From Rhodobacter sp. TJ_12 (GTDB lineage: Bacteria > Pseudomonadota > Alphaproteobacteria > Rhodobacterales > Rhodobacteraceae): a stretch of DNA of 64,000 nucleotides. A program made the position numbers and the translations under genes. Under the pieces are notes generated by a model. It made no database searches. It was given only the letters and a program-made list of their open reading frames with translations, and was not told the DNA's origin. Below, one piece after another: positions 36,363 to 44,338 of the stretch. The stretch lies in the NCBI RefSeq assembly GCF_020023995.1, contig NZ_NRRD01000007.1:1-64000 (forward strand), in the 5' to 3' direction. Positions within the stretch are counted from its first letter, which is position 1. Every line of letters begins with the position of its first letter.

Positions 36363-37415
36363 TCAGGGCAGCGTTTCTTCGACGATACGTGCCACACGGG
36401 CGGTGGAACCCGCCTCGTCCAGCGGATCGCGGCGCAACCGGTGCGACAGCGCCATACCCGCCACCTTGCGCAGGTGATCGCGGGTCACGGTGCTCGCGCC
36501 TTCGAGGGCCGCAAAAGCCCGGGCCGAGCGCAGAAGCGTCAGCTCGCCGCGCAGACCATCCGAGCCAAGCGCGATGCACAGCGCGGCACAATCGTAAAGC
36601 GCGGTGTTGGGCGCCTCGACATTGGGCAGAAGTTCGCGCGCTTTCAGGATCTGCTCGCGGATTTCCATGTCCTTCGGACGCCATTCCTCAAGGAATTTGA
36701 TCGGATCGGCATCATAGGTGTCGCGCAGGCGGATCACCTCAACGCGAGTTTCCACATCGCGCGGGCTAAGCACTTCGACCGAAAGACCAAACCGGTCCAG
36801 AAGCTGCGGGCGAAGGTCGCCCTCTTCGGGGTTGCCCGAGCCCACCAGCACAAAGCGCGCGGGGTGGCGGATCGACAGGCCATCGCGTTCGACGACGTTT
36901 TCGCCCGATTGCGCCACGTCCAAAAGCAAATCGACGATGTGATCTTCCAGAAGGTTACATTCGTCAATGTAGAGATAGCCGCGGTTGGCGCGCGCCAGAA
37001 GGCCCGGCTCAAACGCCTTTTCGCCATGCGAGATGGCGCGTTCGATATCCAGCGCGCCCACGACGCGGTCTTCGGACACACCCAGCGGCAGATCGACCAC
37101 CGGGGTCGGTTTGCGAACGATTTCGGTCGAATGCACGGTGGCCCATTCGGGCACCATTTCCACTTTGGGCGAATTGACCGGGCAGCCTTGCACAGCCTCA
37201 ATCTCGGGCAGAAGAGCCGCAAGCGCGCGCACGGCGGTGGATTTGCCGGTGCCGCGGTCGCCAAAGACCAAAACGCCGCCGATGCCGGGATCGACTGCGG
37301 TCAGAAGCAGGGCCAGTTTCATATCTTCCTGACCGACGATCGCCGAGAAAGGAAAGACAGGTCGTTGCCGCGCGCCTTCTGCTACGGGATGAATTTGAGC
37401 GACAGCGGATGTCAT
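36363..37415 (-). CDS. bchI: Magnesium chelatase ATPase subunit I
   Basis: BchI is the AAA+ motor of Mg chelatase, forming rings with BchD. The product is 350 residues. Walker A is FGDRGTGKSTAVR, Walker B is YLYIDECNLLED, with sensor VLVGSGNPEEGDLRPQ and the arginine-finger region DRFGLSVEV. The length matches R. capsulatus BchI (350, from memory). The ATG at 37415 overlaps the crtA stop by four bases (ATGA) and is preceded by GGAAG inside crtA. Confidence 0.98.
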   Translation of the reverse strand: MTSAVAQIHPVAEGARQRPVFPFSAIVGQEDMKLALLLTAVDPGIGGVLVFGDRGTGKSTAVRALAALLPEIEAVQGCPVNSPKVEMVPEWATVHSTEIVRKPTPVVDLPLGVSEDRVVGALDIERAISHGEKAFEPGLLARANRGYLYIDECNLLEDHIVDLLLDVAQSGENVVERDGLSIRHPARFVLVGSGNPEEGDLRPQLLDRFGLSVEVLSPRDVETRVEVIRLRDTYDADPIKFLEEWRPKDMEIREQILKARELLPNVEAPNTALYDCAALCIALGSDGLRGELTLLRSARAFAALEGASTVTRDHLRKVAGMALSHRLRRDPLDEAGSTARVARIVEETLP

Positions 37416-38137
37416 GCAGCTTCCCTTTCCAAGTCTTTTCGGGCGTCCAGCGGGTTCTTGCCCATCCAGGTGCCCTCGATTCCAAGCAGGCGGAACCGGG
37501 CGTAAAGTTCTTCGGTGAACCATCCTTCTTCGCGCGCAGCGCGGATGGCCCGTCCGTGCGGGGTGTCGCCCCGCGCGAATTGCGACATTGTCTTCACATC
37601 GGGCCAGATCGAGAAGGTGACCTGATGAAAGAGCGGTATTTCCCCAATCCCGATCTTGAAGATCAGATTCGGGTCGGAGCCGACTTTCTCCGAAATATTC
37701 GGCACGCGCGACCAGAAACGGGTCGCCATATGCGGCTTGATTGCCGCACGGGTCAGCGCGACCATCGGCCCGTCATCGGGGGCGGCATCGGGTTCGGGGA
37801 TGAACGGGTTGCGCCCGCCCCAACTGCCACGCGAAGAGGTCGGCGACAGATGAATAAAAAGTTGTTCGTCGGAATGCTTGCGCCAGTTCTTCCAGACCGG
37901 GTTGTCATGGGTGACGGCGCGGGCATCCTCTTCATTGGCAAAGGCCGACATGATCGCCCAGACATGCAGATTGGGCTTGGGGGTGAACCCTTCACCAGTG
38001 CCGGAGCCACAAAGTTTGAAAAAACGAAGCCGGGGTTCGGCGTTCAGGGGCCTGCGCGCGAAGACCATTTGCGAAATAAGCCAAGGCAGGTGGCTGGTGC
38101 CTTCAAAGCGAAACAGGCTGAGTGTTGCGACGGCCAT
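37412..38137 (-). CDS. crtA: Spheroidene monooxygenase
   Basis: CrtA adds the keto group that converts spheroidene to spheroidenone when oxygen is present, giving the red colour of aerobic cells. The product is 241 residues from ATG 38137 (MAVATLSLFRFEG), with AGGAGGGGG just upstream. Family landmarks are FFKLCGSGTGEGF, WAIMSAFANEEDA and HQVTFSIWPDV. The gene opens the crtA-bchI-bchD-bchO operon, diverges from crtI, and its promoter region carries a PpsR/CrtJ box. Confidence 0.96.
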   Translation of the reverse strand: MAVATLSLFRFEGTSHLPWLISQMVFARRPLNAEPRLRFFKLCGSGTGEGFTPKPNLHVWAIMSAFANEEDARAVTHDNPVWKNWRKHSDEQLFIHLSPTSSRGSWGGRNPFIPEPDAAPDDGPMVALTRAAIKPHMATRFWSRVPNISEKVGSDPNLIFKIGIGEIPLFHQVTFSIWPDVKTMSQFARGDTPHGRAIRAAREEGWFTEELYARFRLLGIEGTWMGKNPLDARKDLEREAA

Positions 38138-38166
38138 GAGGCACCCCCTCCTCACCTTTCCACAAG

Positions 38167-38184
38167 TGTAAATGCATATTTACA
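38167..38184. promoter_or_regulatory. PpsR/CrtJ box between crtA and crtI
   Basis: The sequence TGTAAATGCATATTTACA fits the TGT-N12-ACA consensus for the aerobic photosynthesis repressor PpsR/CrtJ, with 7-bp perfect half-sites. It lies 30 bases upstream of the crtA start. A degenerate second site, TGTAAATCGAGATTGACG, is at 38243-38260 nearer crtI; its final three bases are ACG rather than ACA. CrtJ binds such sites cooperatively in pairs in R. capsulatus. Confidence 0.85.
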
Positions 38185-38304
38185 CACGCCCCCCTTAATG
38201 GGAAGGGGGACAGACGTTTTGTCGCTGCGATGCCATGTCGGTTGTAAATCGAGATTGACGCCCTATCATCGCGCCCCATGCAACGGGATTCCACTGAAAA
38301 GACC

Positions 38305-40125
38305 ATGTCCATGAACACTGAAGGCAAGGGCCGGGCCGTCGTTATCGGCGCCGGTCTCGGAGGGTTGGCGGCGGCCATGCGGCTGAGCGCCAAGGGTTGG
38401 AACGTGACGGTCGTCGACAAGCTCGACCGGCCCGGCGGGCGCGGCTCGTCGATCACCAAAGGGGGCTATCGATTCGACCTCGGTCCGACCATCGTGACCG
38501 TTCCGGACCGTCTGCGCGAGTTGTGGGCCGATTGTGGCCGCGACTTCGACAAGGACGTGAAACTGGTCGAGATGGACCCTTTTTACAAGATTTTGTTCCC
38601 CGATGGGGAAAGCTACACCGCTTATGGCGATGACGAAAAGGTCAAGGCCGAGGTGGAGCGGATCAGCCCGCGCGATGTCGAGGGGTTCCGCCATTTCATG
38701 TGGGATGCCAAGGCGCGCTACGAATTCGGCTATGAAAACCTTGGCCGTAAGCCGATGCACAAGCTGTGGGACCTGATCAAGGTTCTGCCGACCTTCGGGA
38801 TGCTGCGCGCGGATCGGTCCGTCTACAACCACGCCAAAATGATGGTCAAAGACGATCACCTGCGGTTTGCGCTGTCGTTCCACCCGCTGTTCATCGGCGG
38901 CGACCCCTTCAATGTCACCTCGATGTATATCCTGGTCAGCCAGCTTGAGAAGAAATTCGGCGTCCATTACGCGATGGGCGGCGTTCAGGCGATTGCCGAT
39001 GCGGGCGTGAAGGTGATCGAAAGCCATGGCGGCAAGGTCATGCTGAACACCGAGGTCGATGAGATCATGGTGACGCGGCAGGGCAAAACCACCGGCGTGC
39101 GGCTTGGCGATGGCACCGAATTGCCCGCCGAGGTGGTGGTGTCGAACGCCGATGCGGGGCACACCTACAAACGCCTTTTGCGCAACACCACGCGCTGGCG
39201 CTGGACCGATGAAAAGCTCGACAAGAAACGCTGGTCGATGGGGCTTTTCGTTTGGTATTTCGGCACCAAAGGCACCAAGAACATGTGGAAAGACGTGGGC
39301 CATCACTCGGTCGTCGTCGGTCCGCGCTACAAAGAGCATGTCAAAGACATCTTCATCAACGGCAAGCTTGCCGATGACATGTCGCTTTATGTCCACCGTC
39401 CGACCGTGACCGACCCGAGCGCCGCGCCTGCGGGCGACGATACGTTCTACGTGCTCTCGCCGGTGCCGCATCTGGGCCATGACAATGGCGTGGATTGGTC
39501 GAAAGACATGGAGGCTTACAAAGCCAAAGTGCTTAAGGTCATCGAGGAACGGCTGTTGCCCGGCGTGGCCGACAAGATCACCGAAGAGGTGGTGTTTACC
39601 CCCGAAACCTTCCGCGACCGCTATCTGTCGCCGTTTGGGGCGGGCTTCTCGCTGGAGCCGCGCATCTTCCAATCGGCGTGGTTCCGCCCGCATAACGTCT
39701 CCGAAGAGGTGGATGGTCTTTACCTCACCGGCGCGGGCACCCATCCGGGTGCGGGTGTGCCTTCGGTGATTGGTTCGGGCGAATTGGTGGCCGATATGAT
39801 CGGTGCTGCGCCGGGCTTCACGGGCGAGGTGAAAGCCGCGCCGAAAGCGGAGGCGCCGAAACCTGCCGCCAAACCCGCGCCGAAGGCGGAGCCGAAACCG
39901 GCCCCGGCCCCGGCGGCGGCGCCTGCTGCTGCGGCACCTGTCAAGGCAGAGACGCCCGCGCCTAAGCCTGCCGCGACGCCTGCGCCGAAATCCGCTCCCG
40001 CCAAGGCGGTTGCGCCCAAGGCGGCACCGGCAGAGGCTGCGCCTGCGGCAGCGAAACCGGCGGCCCCGGCGGCGGCAAAACCGGCCCGTGCGCCCAAAAA
40101 ACCCCGGGGCAAGGCACGCAAATGA
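38305..40125 (+). CDS. crtI: Phytoene desaturase with long Ala/Pro/Lys-rich tail
   Basis: CrtI makes three desaturations from phytoene to neurosporene in the spheroidene route, at the membrane. The FAD motif VVIGAGLGGLAAAMRLSAK opens the protein, and YLTGAGTHPGAGVPSVIGSG closes the enzyme domain near residue 500. Beyond that, about 97 residues (encoded from about 39832) are nearly all Ala, Pro and Lys, ending KKPRGKARK. R. capsulatus CrtI has, from memory, only a short tail of this kind. ATG 38305 (MSMNTEGKG) is preferred over in-frame ATG 38278 by similarity to R. capsulatus. crtB overlaps the stop by four bases. Confidence 0.96.
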   Translation: MSMNTEGKGRAVVIGAGLGGLAAAMRLSAKGWNVTVVDKLDRPGGRGSSITKGGYRFDLGPTIVTVPDRLRELWADCGRDFDKDVKLVEMDPFYKILFPDGESYTAYGDDEKVKAEVERISPRDVEGFRHFMWDAKARYEFGYENLGRKPMHKLWDLIKVLPTFGMLRADRSVYNHAKMMVKDDHLRFALSFHPLFIGGDPFNVTSMYILVSQLEKKFGVHYAMGGVQAIADAGVKVIESHGGKVMLNTEVDEIMVTRQGKTTGVRLGDGTELPAEVVVSNADAGHTYKRLLRNTTRWRWTDEKLDKKRWSMGLFVWYFGTKGTKNMWKDVGHHSVVVGPRYKEHVKDIFINGKLADDMSLYVHRPTVTDPSAAPAGDDTFYVLSPVPHLGHDNGVDWSKDMEAYKAKVLKVIEERLLPGVADKITEEVVFTPETFRDRYLSPFGAGFSLEPRIFQSAWFRPHNVSEEVDGLYLTGAGTHPGAGVPSVIGSGELVADMIGAAPGFTGEVKAAPKAEAPKPAAKPAPKAEPKPAPAPAAAPAAAAPVKAETPAPKPAATPAPKSAPAKAVAPKAAPAEAAPAAAKPAAPAAAKPARAPKKPRGKARK

Positions 40126-41132
40126 TCGCGCCGGAGGACATGGCGGTTTGCCGTGAGCTGATCCGCACCGGCAGCTATTCCTTTCACGCAGCCTCGCGGG
40201 TTTTGCCCGCGCGGGTGCGTGATCCGGCACTGGCGCTTTATGCGTTTTGCCGGGTCGCCGATGATGCGGTGGACGAAGTCGCGGCGGCGGACAAGGGCGC
40301 GGCGGTCATGTCGCTGAAAGAACGGCTGGACCGGATCTACAAGGGCCAGCCGCGCGATGCGGCCTCGGACCGGGCCTTTGCGGCGGTGGTCGAAGAATTC
40401 GACATGCCGCGCGCTTTGCCCGAGGCGCTGATCGAGGGGCTGGAATGGGATGCCTCTGGGCGTCGCTACCAAAACCTGTCCGAGCTGCAGGACTATTCTG
40501 CCCGCGTCGCTTCGGCGGTGGGGGCGATGATGTGCGTGCTGATGCGGGTGCGCGACCCCGATGTGATCGCGCGCGCCTGCGATTTGGGGCTGGCGATGCA
40601 GTTGACCAATATCGCGCGTGACGTGGGCGAGGATGCCCGCGCCGGGCGGCTGTTTCTGCCGCTCGACTGGCTGGCCGAAGAGGGGATCGATCCGGAAGAA
40701 TTTCTGGCCGATCCGAAGCCCTTGCCGGGCATCCTGCGGTGCACCGAAAAGCTGATCACCCGCGCCGACTGGCTATACTGGCGCGCCGCCACAGGCGTGC
40801 GCTGTCTGCCCGCCGATTGCCGCCCCGGCATTTTGGCGGCGGGCCGCGTCTATGCCGCAATCGGCGATCAGGTGGTGCGCCAAGGCCATGACAGCGTCAC
40901 CAGCCGTGCCTATACCTCGGGGCGGCGCAAGATTTTCTTGATGGTGGGCTCTGTCTTCTCATCCTTCGGGTTTTCCCTGCTGCCGCGGTCTGCGCGGTTG
41001 CATGCCAAGCCCGAACCGGAGGTGGCCTTTTTGGTCGATGCGGCGGCGCGCAAGCCCGAAGGGCCGGACCGCGCTGACAAGCTGATCGAGGCGATGATCG
41101 CGCTCAAGTCGCGTGATCGGGGCCTTGCCTGA
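40122..41132 (+). CDS. crtB: Phytoene synthase
   Basis: CrtB condenses two GGPP molecules to phytoene. The product is 336 residues. The two Asp-rich motifs of squalene/phytoene synthases are visible as FCRVADDAVDE (first) and NIARDVGEDARAGRLFLP (second), with the latter containing the family signature. A YSARVASAVGAMM helix lies between. It is coupled to crtI by an ATGA overlap. About 120 bases separate it from tspO with no strong terminator, so tspO may be read through. Confidence 0.97.
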   Translation: MIAPEDMAVCRELIRTGSYSFHAASRVLPARVRDPALALYAFCRVADDAVDEVAAADKGAAVMSLKERLDRIYKGQPRDAASDRAFAAVVEEFDMPRALPEALIEGLEWDASGRRYQNLSELQDYSARVASAVGAMMCVLMRVRDPDVIARACDLGLAMQLTNIARDVGEDARAGRLFLPLDWLAEEGIDPEEFLADPKPLPGILRCTEKLITRADWLYWRAATGVRCLPADCRPGILAAGRVYAAIGDQVVRQGHDSVTSRAYTSGRRKIFLMVGSVFSSFGFSLLPRSARLHAKPEPEVAFLVDAAARKPEGPDRADKLIEAMIALKSRDRGLA

Positions 41133-41254
41133 GCCCAAAACACGCCCGCATAACCTGCGGCATAACGTCCAAAGTGGCGATCGGGGTGGAACCGGGTCGC
41201 CACTTTCGCGTTTTCTTGTGAAAGACCTCACCCTTCCCCAAACGGAGGCTTCCC

Positions 41255-41740
41255 GTGAACCTGTTTTTCTTTGCTATTTTCCTCGTATCCTGCCTGACTG
41301 CCGGGACAACGGGGGCCGTATTCAAACCCGGCACTTGGTATGACAGCCTCAACAAGCCCGAATGGACCCCGCCGAATTGGGTCTTTCCGACCGCTTGGAC
41401 CACGCTTTACATCCTGATGTCGATCTCGGCCACGTTGGTGGCGGTGCAAGCCGGGCAAAACGCCGGTGTTGGGCTGGCGCTGGCGGTCTGGGGGCTGCAA
41501 ATCGGCTTCAACACGCTTTGGACCCCGATCTTCTTTGGCCTGCATCGCCTTGCAGCGGGCATGGCCGTGCTGGTGGGCCTGTGGCTGTCGGTCTTTGCGA
41601 TGACCGTGCTGTTTTGGCAAATCGACTGGGTCGCGGGCGTTCTGTTGCTGCCCTATGTGGCTTGGGTCACCGTGGCCGGCGCGCTGAACTGGAGCGTGTG
41701 GCGCCGCAACCCGAACGAGCCTGCGGTGCAGATCGACTAA
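41255..41740 (+). CDS. tspO: TspO/MBR family tryptophan-rich sensory protein
   Basis: TspO is an outer-membrane-associated five-helix protein that in Rhodobacter modulates photosynthesis gene expression in response to oxygen, probably through tetrapyrrole export or turnover. The product is 161 residues. It is rich in Trp, with family motifs KPEWTPPNWVFPTAWTTLY and LWTPIFFGLHR. Translation starts at GTG 41255, with GGAGG seven bases upstream. The location between crtB and crtC is the same as in R. capsulatus and R. sphaeroides. Confidence 0.96.
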   Translation: MNLFFFAIFLVSCLTAGTTGAVFKPGTWYDSLNKPEWTPPNWVFPTAWTTLYILMSISATLVAVQAGQNAGVGLALAVWGLQIGFNTLWTPIFFGLHRLAAGMAVLVGLWLSVFAMTVLFWQIDWVAGVLLLPYVAWVTVAGALNWSVWRRNPNEPAVQID

Positions 41741-41745
41741 CATAG

Positions 41746-41776
41746 AAAAAGGGGGCACGTGTGACCACGTGCCCCC
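41746..41776 (-). terminator. Terminator for crtC (minus strand)
   Basis: An 11-bp perfect stem (GGGGGCACGTG / CACGTGCCCCC, four-base loop) is followed on the minus strand by TTTTTC. It lies about 40 bases beyond the crtC stop, immediately next to the tspO stop, on the far side of the tspO terminator. Confidence 0.9.
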
Positions 41777-41787
41777 ACAATGATCGA

Positions 41788-41820
41788 GGGCGCGCCTCAG
41801 GCGCGCCCTTTGTTTGTTTT
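41788..41820 (+). terminator. Terminator for tspO (plus strand)
   Basis: A 9-bp perfect stem (GGGCGCGCC / GGCGCGCCC, TCA loop) is followed by TTTGTTTGTTTT. The T tract overlaps the crtC stop codon on the other strand, so the two convergent terminators are crossed: each lies beyond the other gene's hairpin. Confidence 0.9.
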
Positions 41821-42664
41821 AGTCCTTGAATTTCCAGCCCGCACGGCGCGGCACCCGCACCGCCAGCATTGGTTTCAGGGCGGGCTGACGGAAGCGCACC
41901 AGATCCAGCGCCTCATGCATGCCCACGCTCACCTCGCCGTCGATGGTCGTTTCCATCAAGGCGCGCGAATAGAAGGGCGCCTCAAGCAGCGAGAAGACGC
42001 CCTTAGGCGTGGCCCCCGGATCGCAACGCGTTTCGCGGCGCACGAACCACGGCGTGCGCTTCATTTTCACCAGCGGCGGCGGGTTCTCGATTTCGCGCAC
42101 CACGCCCGCATGATCCGATTGCGCGGCCAGCGCGACCTTGGTGCCGTCCAGACGCACCGCATCGTAAAAGCATACAGTGCGGTCGCGCAGCGGGAACCGG
42201 CCCCATGTCCAGAAGGCAAAATCTTCTTCCAGCGCGCGGGTGCCGAAATTCGCATCGAAATAGCCGTGCCCCGTCCAGCTATGGCCGGGCGCCAGATTGA
42301 CCTCGACCTTCGCCATCGGCGCAAAAGGCCGCCAAGTGTGGCCCGCATCCGGCGTCAGTTTCACCTCGGCGTTGGTGACCGCTTCGGGGGTGAGCACGAT
42401 ACGCCCCTTAAGCTTGCCCAGTTTCGGCAAGGCGCCCCATTCATCGACATCGATCACCAGTTCGGTGCCGGTCCAATGCACCTTGCTTGGCCCCACTTCG
42501 AACGTGTCGCGGCTTTGGCGCAGCGCAGAGCGGCCCCGATCCGTCATCGTGAAGCGACCGTCACGCCCGGTGGTCACAAGGTTGATGCAGCAATGGTTTT
42601 GCGGGTCTTTGCGGCCCGACCAGCGATACCACGGCGAAAACACCGAGCCGATGAAGGCGATCAT
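41819..42664 (-). CDS. crtC: Carotenoid 1,2-hydratase (hydroxyneurosporene synthase)
   Basis: CrtC hydrates neurosporene in spheroidene synthesis. From ATG 42664 (MIAFIGSVFSPWYRWSG) the product is 281 residues, the length I recall for R. capsulatus CrtC. The frame stays open upstream, and the peptide it encodes just before (GPNGYAWWYCDGISDDG) also looks like CrtC sequence. Yet there is no ATG, GTG or TTG in that frame until far inside crtD. Either a non-canonical start is used or the upstream part is not translated in this frame. The upstream extension overlaps the crtD 3' end. Confidence 0.92.
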   Translation of the reverse strand: MIAFIGSVFSPWYRWSGRKDPQNHCCINLVTTGRDGRFTMTDRGRSALRQSRDTFEVGPSKVHWTGTELVIDVDEWGALPKLGKLKGRIVLTPEAVTNAEVKLTPDAGHTWRPFAPMAKVEVNLAPGHSWTGHGYFDANFGTRALEEDFAFWTWGRFPLRDRTVCFYDAVRLDGTKVALAAQSDHAGVVREIENPPPLVKMKRTPWFVRRETRCDPGATPKGVFSLLEAPFYSRALMETTIDGEVSVGMHEALDLVRFRQPALKPMLAVRVPRRAGWKFKD

Positions 42665-42729
42665 CGAGAACGCCTTGGTGCCATCGTCCGAAATCCCGTC
42701 GCAATACCACCAAGCGTAGCCGTTCGGCC

Positions 42730-44214
42730 CTACTTCGCGGCGGAAATCCGGTCCGAGGTTAAGGCCCGTGCCGCGTGCCTCCCGGAAGTCAGCGCCATGG
42801 GAACCCCCGCTCCAGGATGGGTGCCCCCACCCGCCAGATAAAGCCCCTTCAGACCCGTCCGCGCCAGCGGGCGCTGGAATGTCGCCAGCGTCCCCTCGGG
42901 CGAGCCCCCGTAGATCGCCCCCTGCGACCCCGGGAACCGGCGTGACAGCAGCGCTGGCGTTGTCAGCGCCGGGCTGCCCGGCTCCGGTTCGAAGCTCAGC
43001 CCCATGCTCTCCAGAATCGGGAATGTTCGTGCCCTGCATTGCGATTCCTCCTGCGGGAAAGGTTGATGGCCCGCAGGCCCGTTCATGATGATTTCAAAGC
43101 GTTCCCATTCGGGAAGCTCGGTGCCCATTTCGCGGTCTTGCGCGCAAATATAAAGCGTCGGCTCTTCGGGCATCCGGCCCACGCCAATCGGGCCGAATTC
43201 CAGCTCCGGATCGGCGGTGAAGAACACGTTGTGATGCGCAAGCTCCACGCCCTTGGGTTTCGCGCCAAAGGCCCAGACCCAGGCCGACAGGCTGGGTTCG
43301 GGGCGTTTGGTATCTTCCATCGAAGCGCGGGCGGCGTCGCCCAGCAAACCATCGCGCAGCGCGCCCGGATCGCCGTTGAAGACGCAAGCAGAGCAGGGGA
43401 TCGAGGTGCCGTTTTCAATTTCAACGGCGGTCACCCGGCCTTCTTTGCGGACAATGCGCTTGGCGCGGCTGTTGTAGTGGAATTGCACGCCCATCCTCTC
43501 GGCCACGCGGGTAAGGGCTGCGGCGACGCCATGCATCCCCTCGGCGATCGCCCAGACGCCTTGCACCTCGGCTTGCCAGATCAGCGACAAAACGCCGGGG
43601 GTCTGCGCGGGGCGCCCCCCCACATAGGTCGCATAGCGGCCGAAAAGTTGCACCAGACGCGGGTCACTGAAATGCGCCTGCAGCAAATCGCGCATCGACA
43701 ACCCCGGGCGCAGCGCGGGCCACAGCTTCGGGCGGGTCAGCGTGGCGGCAATGATTCGGCCCAGATTGGGCTTCGGCGCGGCAATCACCGGGCCGTTGAA
43801 TGCCTCCCATAGGCCCCGCGTGACCTTATCGAAGCGGCGGAATGCCGCAGCTTCTTTCACGCCAAAGGCCGCCTCGATCGCCGCAACATTGGCGTCAAAG
43901 TCGGTGAACAGGTCGAGTTGCGCCCCGTCGGGCCAGAAATGGCGCGCCAAGCGGGGCAGGGGAATCAGCGTCAGCTCATCTTCCGTGCGGGTGCCGCATT
44001 CGGCAAAAATCGCATCCAGCACATGGCGCATCGTCAATACAGTCGGGCCGGTATCGGCCAAACCACTGGGGGTCGGCACCCCACGCGCCTTGCCGCCGGG
44101 CAGGTCTCCTGCCTCTACAACCGTCACCCGGACGCCTTTTGCCGCCAAACCAAGGGCCGCTGCGAGCCCCCCCATGCCGGCGCCAATCACCACGACGCCC
44201 GTATCGCCTTGCAT
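42730..44214 (-). CDS. crtD: 1-hydroxycarotenoid 3,4-desaturase (methoxyneurosporene desaturase)
   Basis: CrtD introduces the 3,4 double bond after hydration by CrtC. It is 494 residues, a CrtI-family flavoenzyme with FAD motif VVVIGAGMGGLAAALGLAAK at the N-terminus and YLAGGGTHPGAGVPMAL at the C-terminus. ATG 44214 (MQGDTGVVVIG) has GGAG six bases upstream and is preferred over ATG 44232. It is the first gene of the crtD-crtC operon and divergent from crtE, sharing a PpsR/CrtJ box. Confidence 0.95.
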   Translation of the reverse strand: MQGDTGVVVIGAGMGGLAAALGLAAKGVRVTVVEAGDLPGGKARGVPTPSGLADTGPTVLTMRHVLDAIFAECGTRTEDELTLIPLPRLARHFWPDGAQLDLFTDFDANVAAIEAAFGVKEAAAFRRFDKVTRGLWEAFNGPVIAAPKPNLGRIIAATLTRPKLWPALRPGLSMRDLLQAHFSDPRLVQLFGRYATYVGGRPAQTPGVLSLIWQAEVQGVWAIAEGMHGVAAALTRVAERMGVQFHYNSRAKRIVRKEGRVTAVEIENGTSIPCSACVFNGDPGALRDGLLGDAARASMEDTKRPEPSLSAWVWAFGAKPKGVELAHHNVFFTADPELEFGPIGVGRMPEEPTLYICAQDREMGTELPEWERFEIIMNGPAGHQPFPQEESQCRARTFPILESMGLSFEPEPGSPALTTPALLSRRFPGSQGAIYGGSPEGTLATFQRPLARTGLKGLYLAGGGTHPGAGVPMALTSGRHAARALTSDRISAAK

Positions 44215-44269
44215 TCCGCACTCCAAAAACATGTCCCGGGGGAGTGCAATTTTGTCCCATCCCCACCGG

Positions 44270-44287
44270 TGTAAGTTTCAGTTTACA
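44270..44287. promoter_or_regulatory. PpsR/CrtJ box between crtD and crtE
   Basis: The sequence TGTAAGTTTCAGTTTACA fits TGT-N12-ACA. It lies 56 bases from the crtD start and 52 bases from the crtE start, so it could control both divergent operons. No second perfect match was seen in the 124-base gap. Confidence 0.85.
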
Positions 44288-44338
44288 CATAGAGGGGCGA
44301 ATGCCAATGTGCTCAATGACGCAGCGGAGGGCCCCGTA

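Noticed and set aside
39720-40472. Long open frame antisense to the crtI tail and crtB
   Set aside because: It mirrors the low-complexity Ala/Pro coding of the tail and the GC-rich third positions of crtB. It has no ribosome site and no family resemblance.
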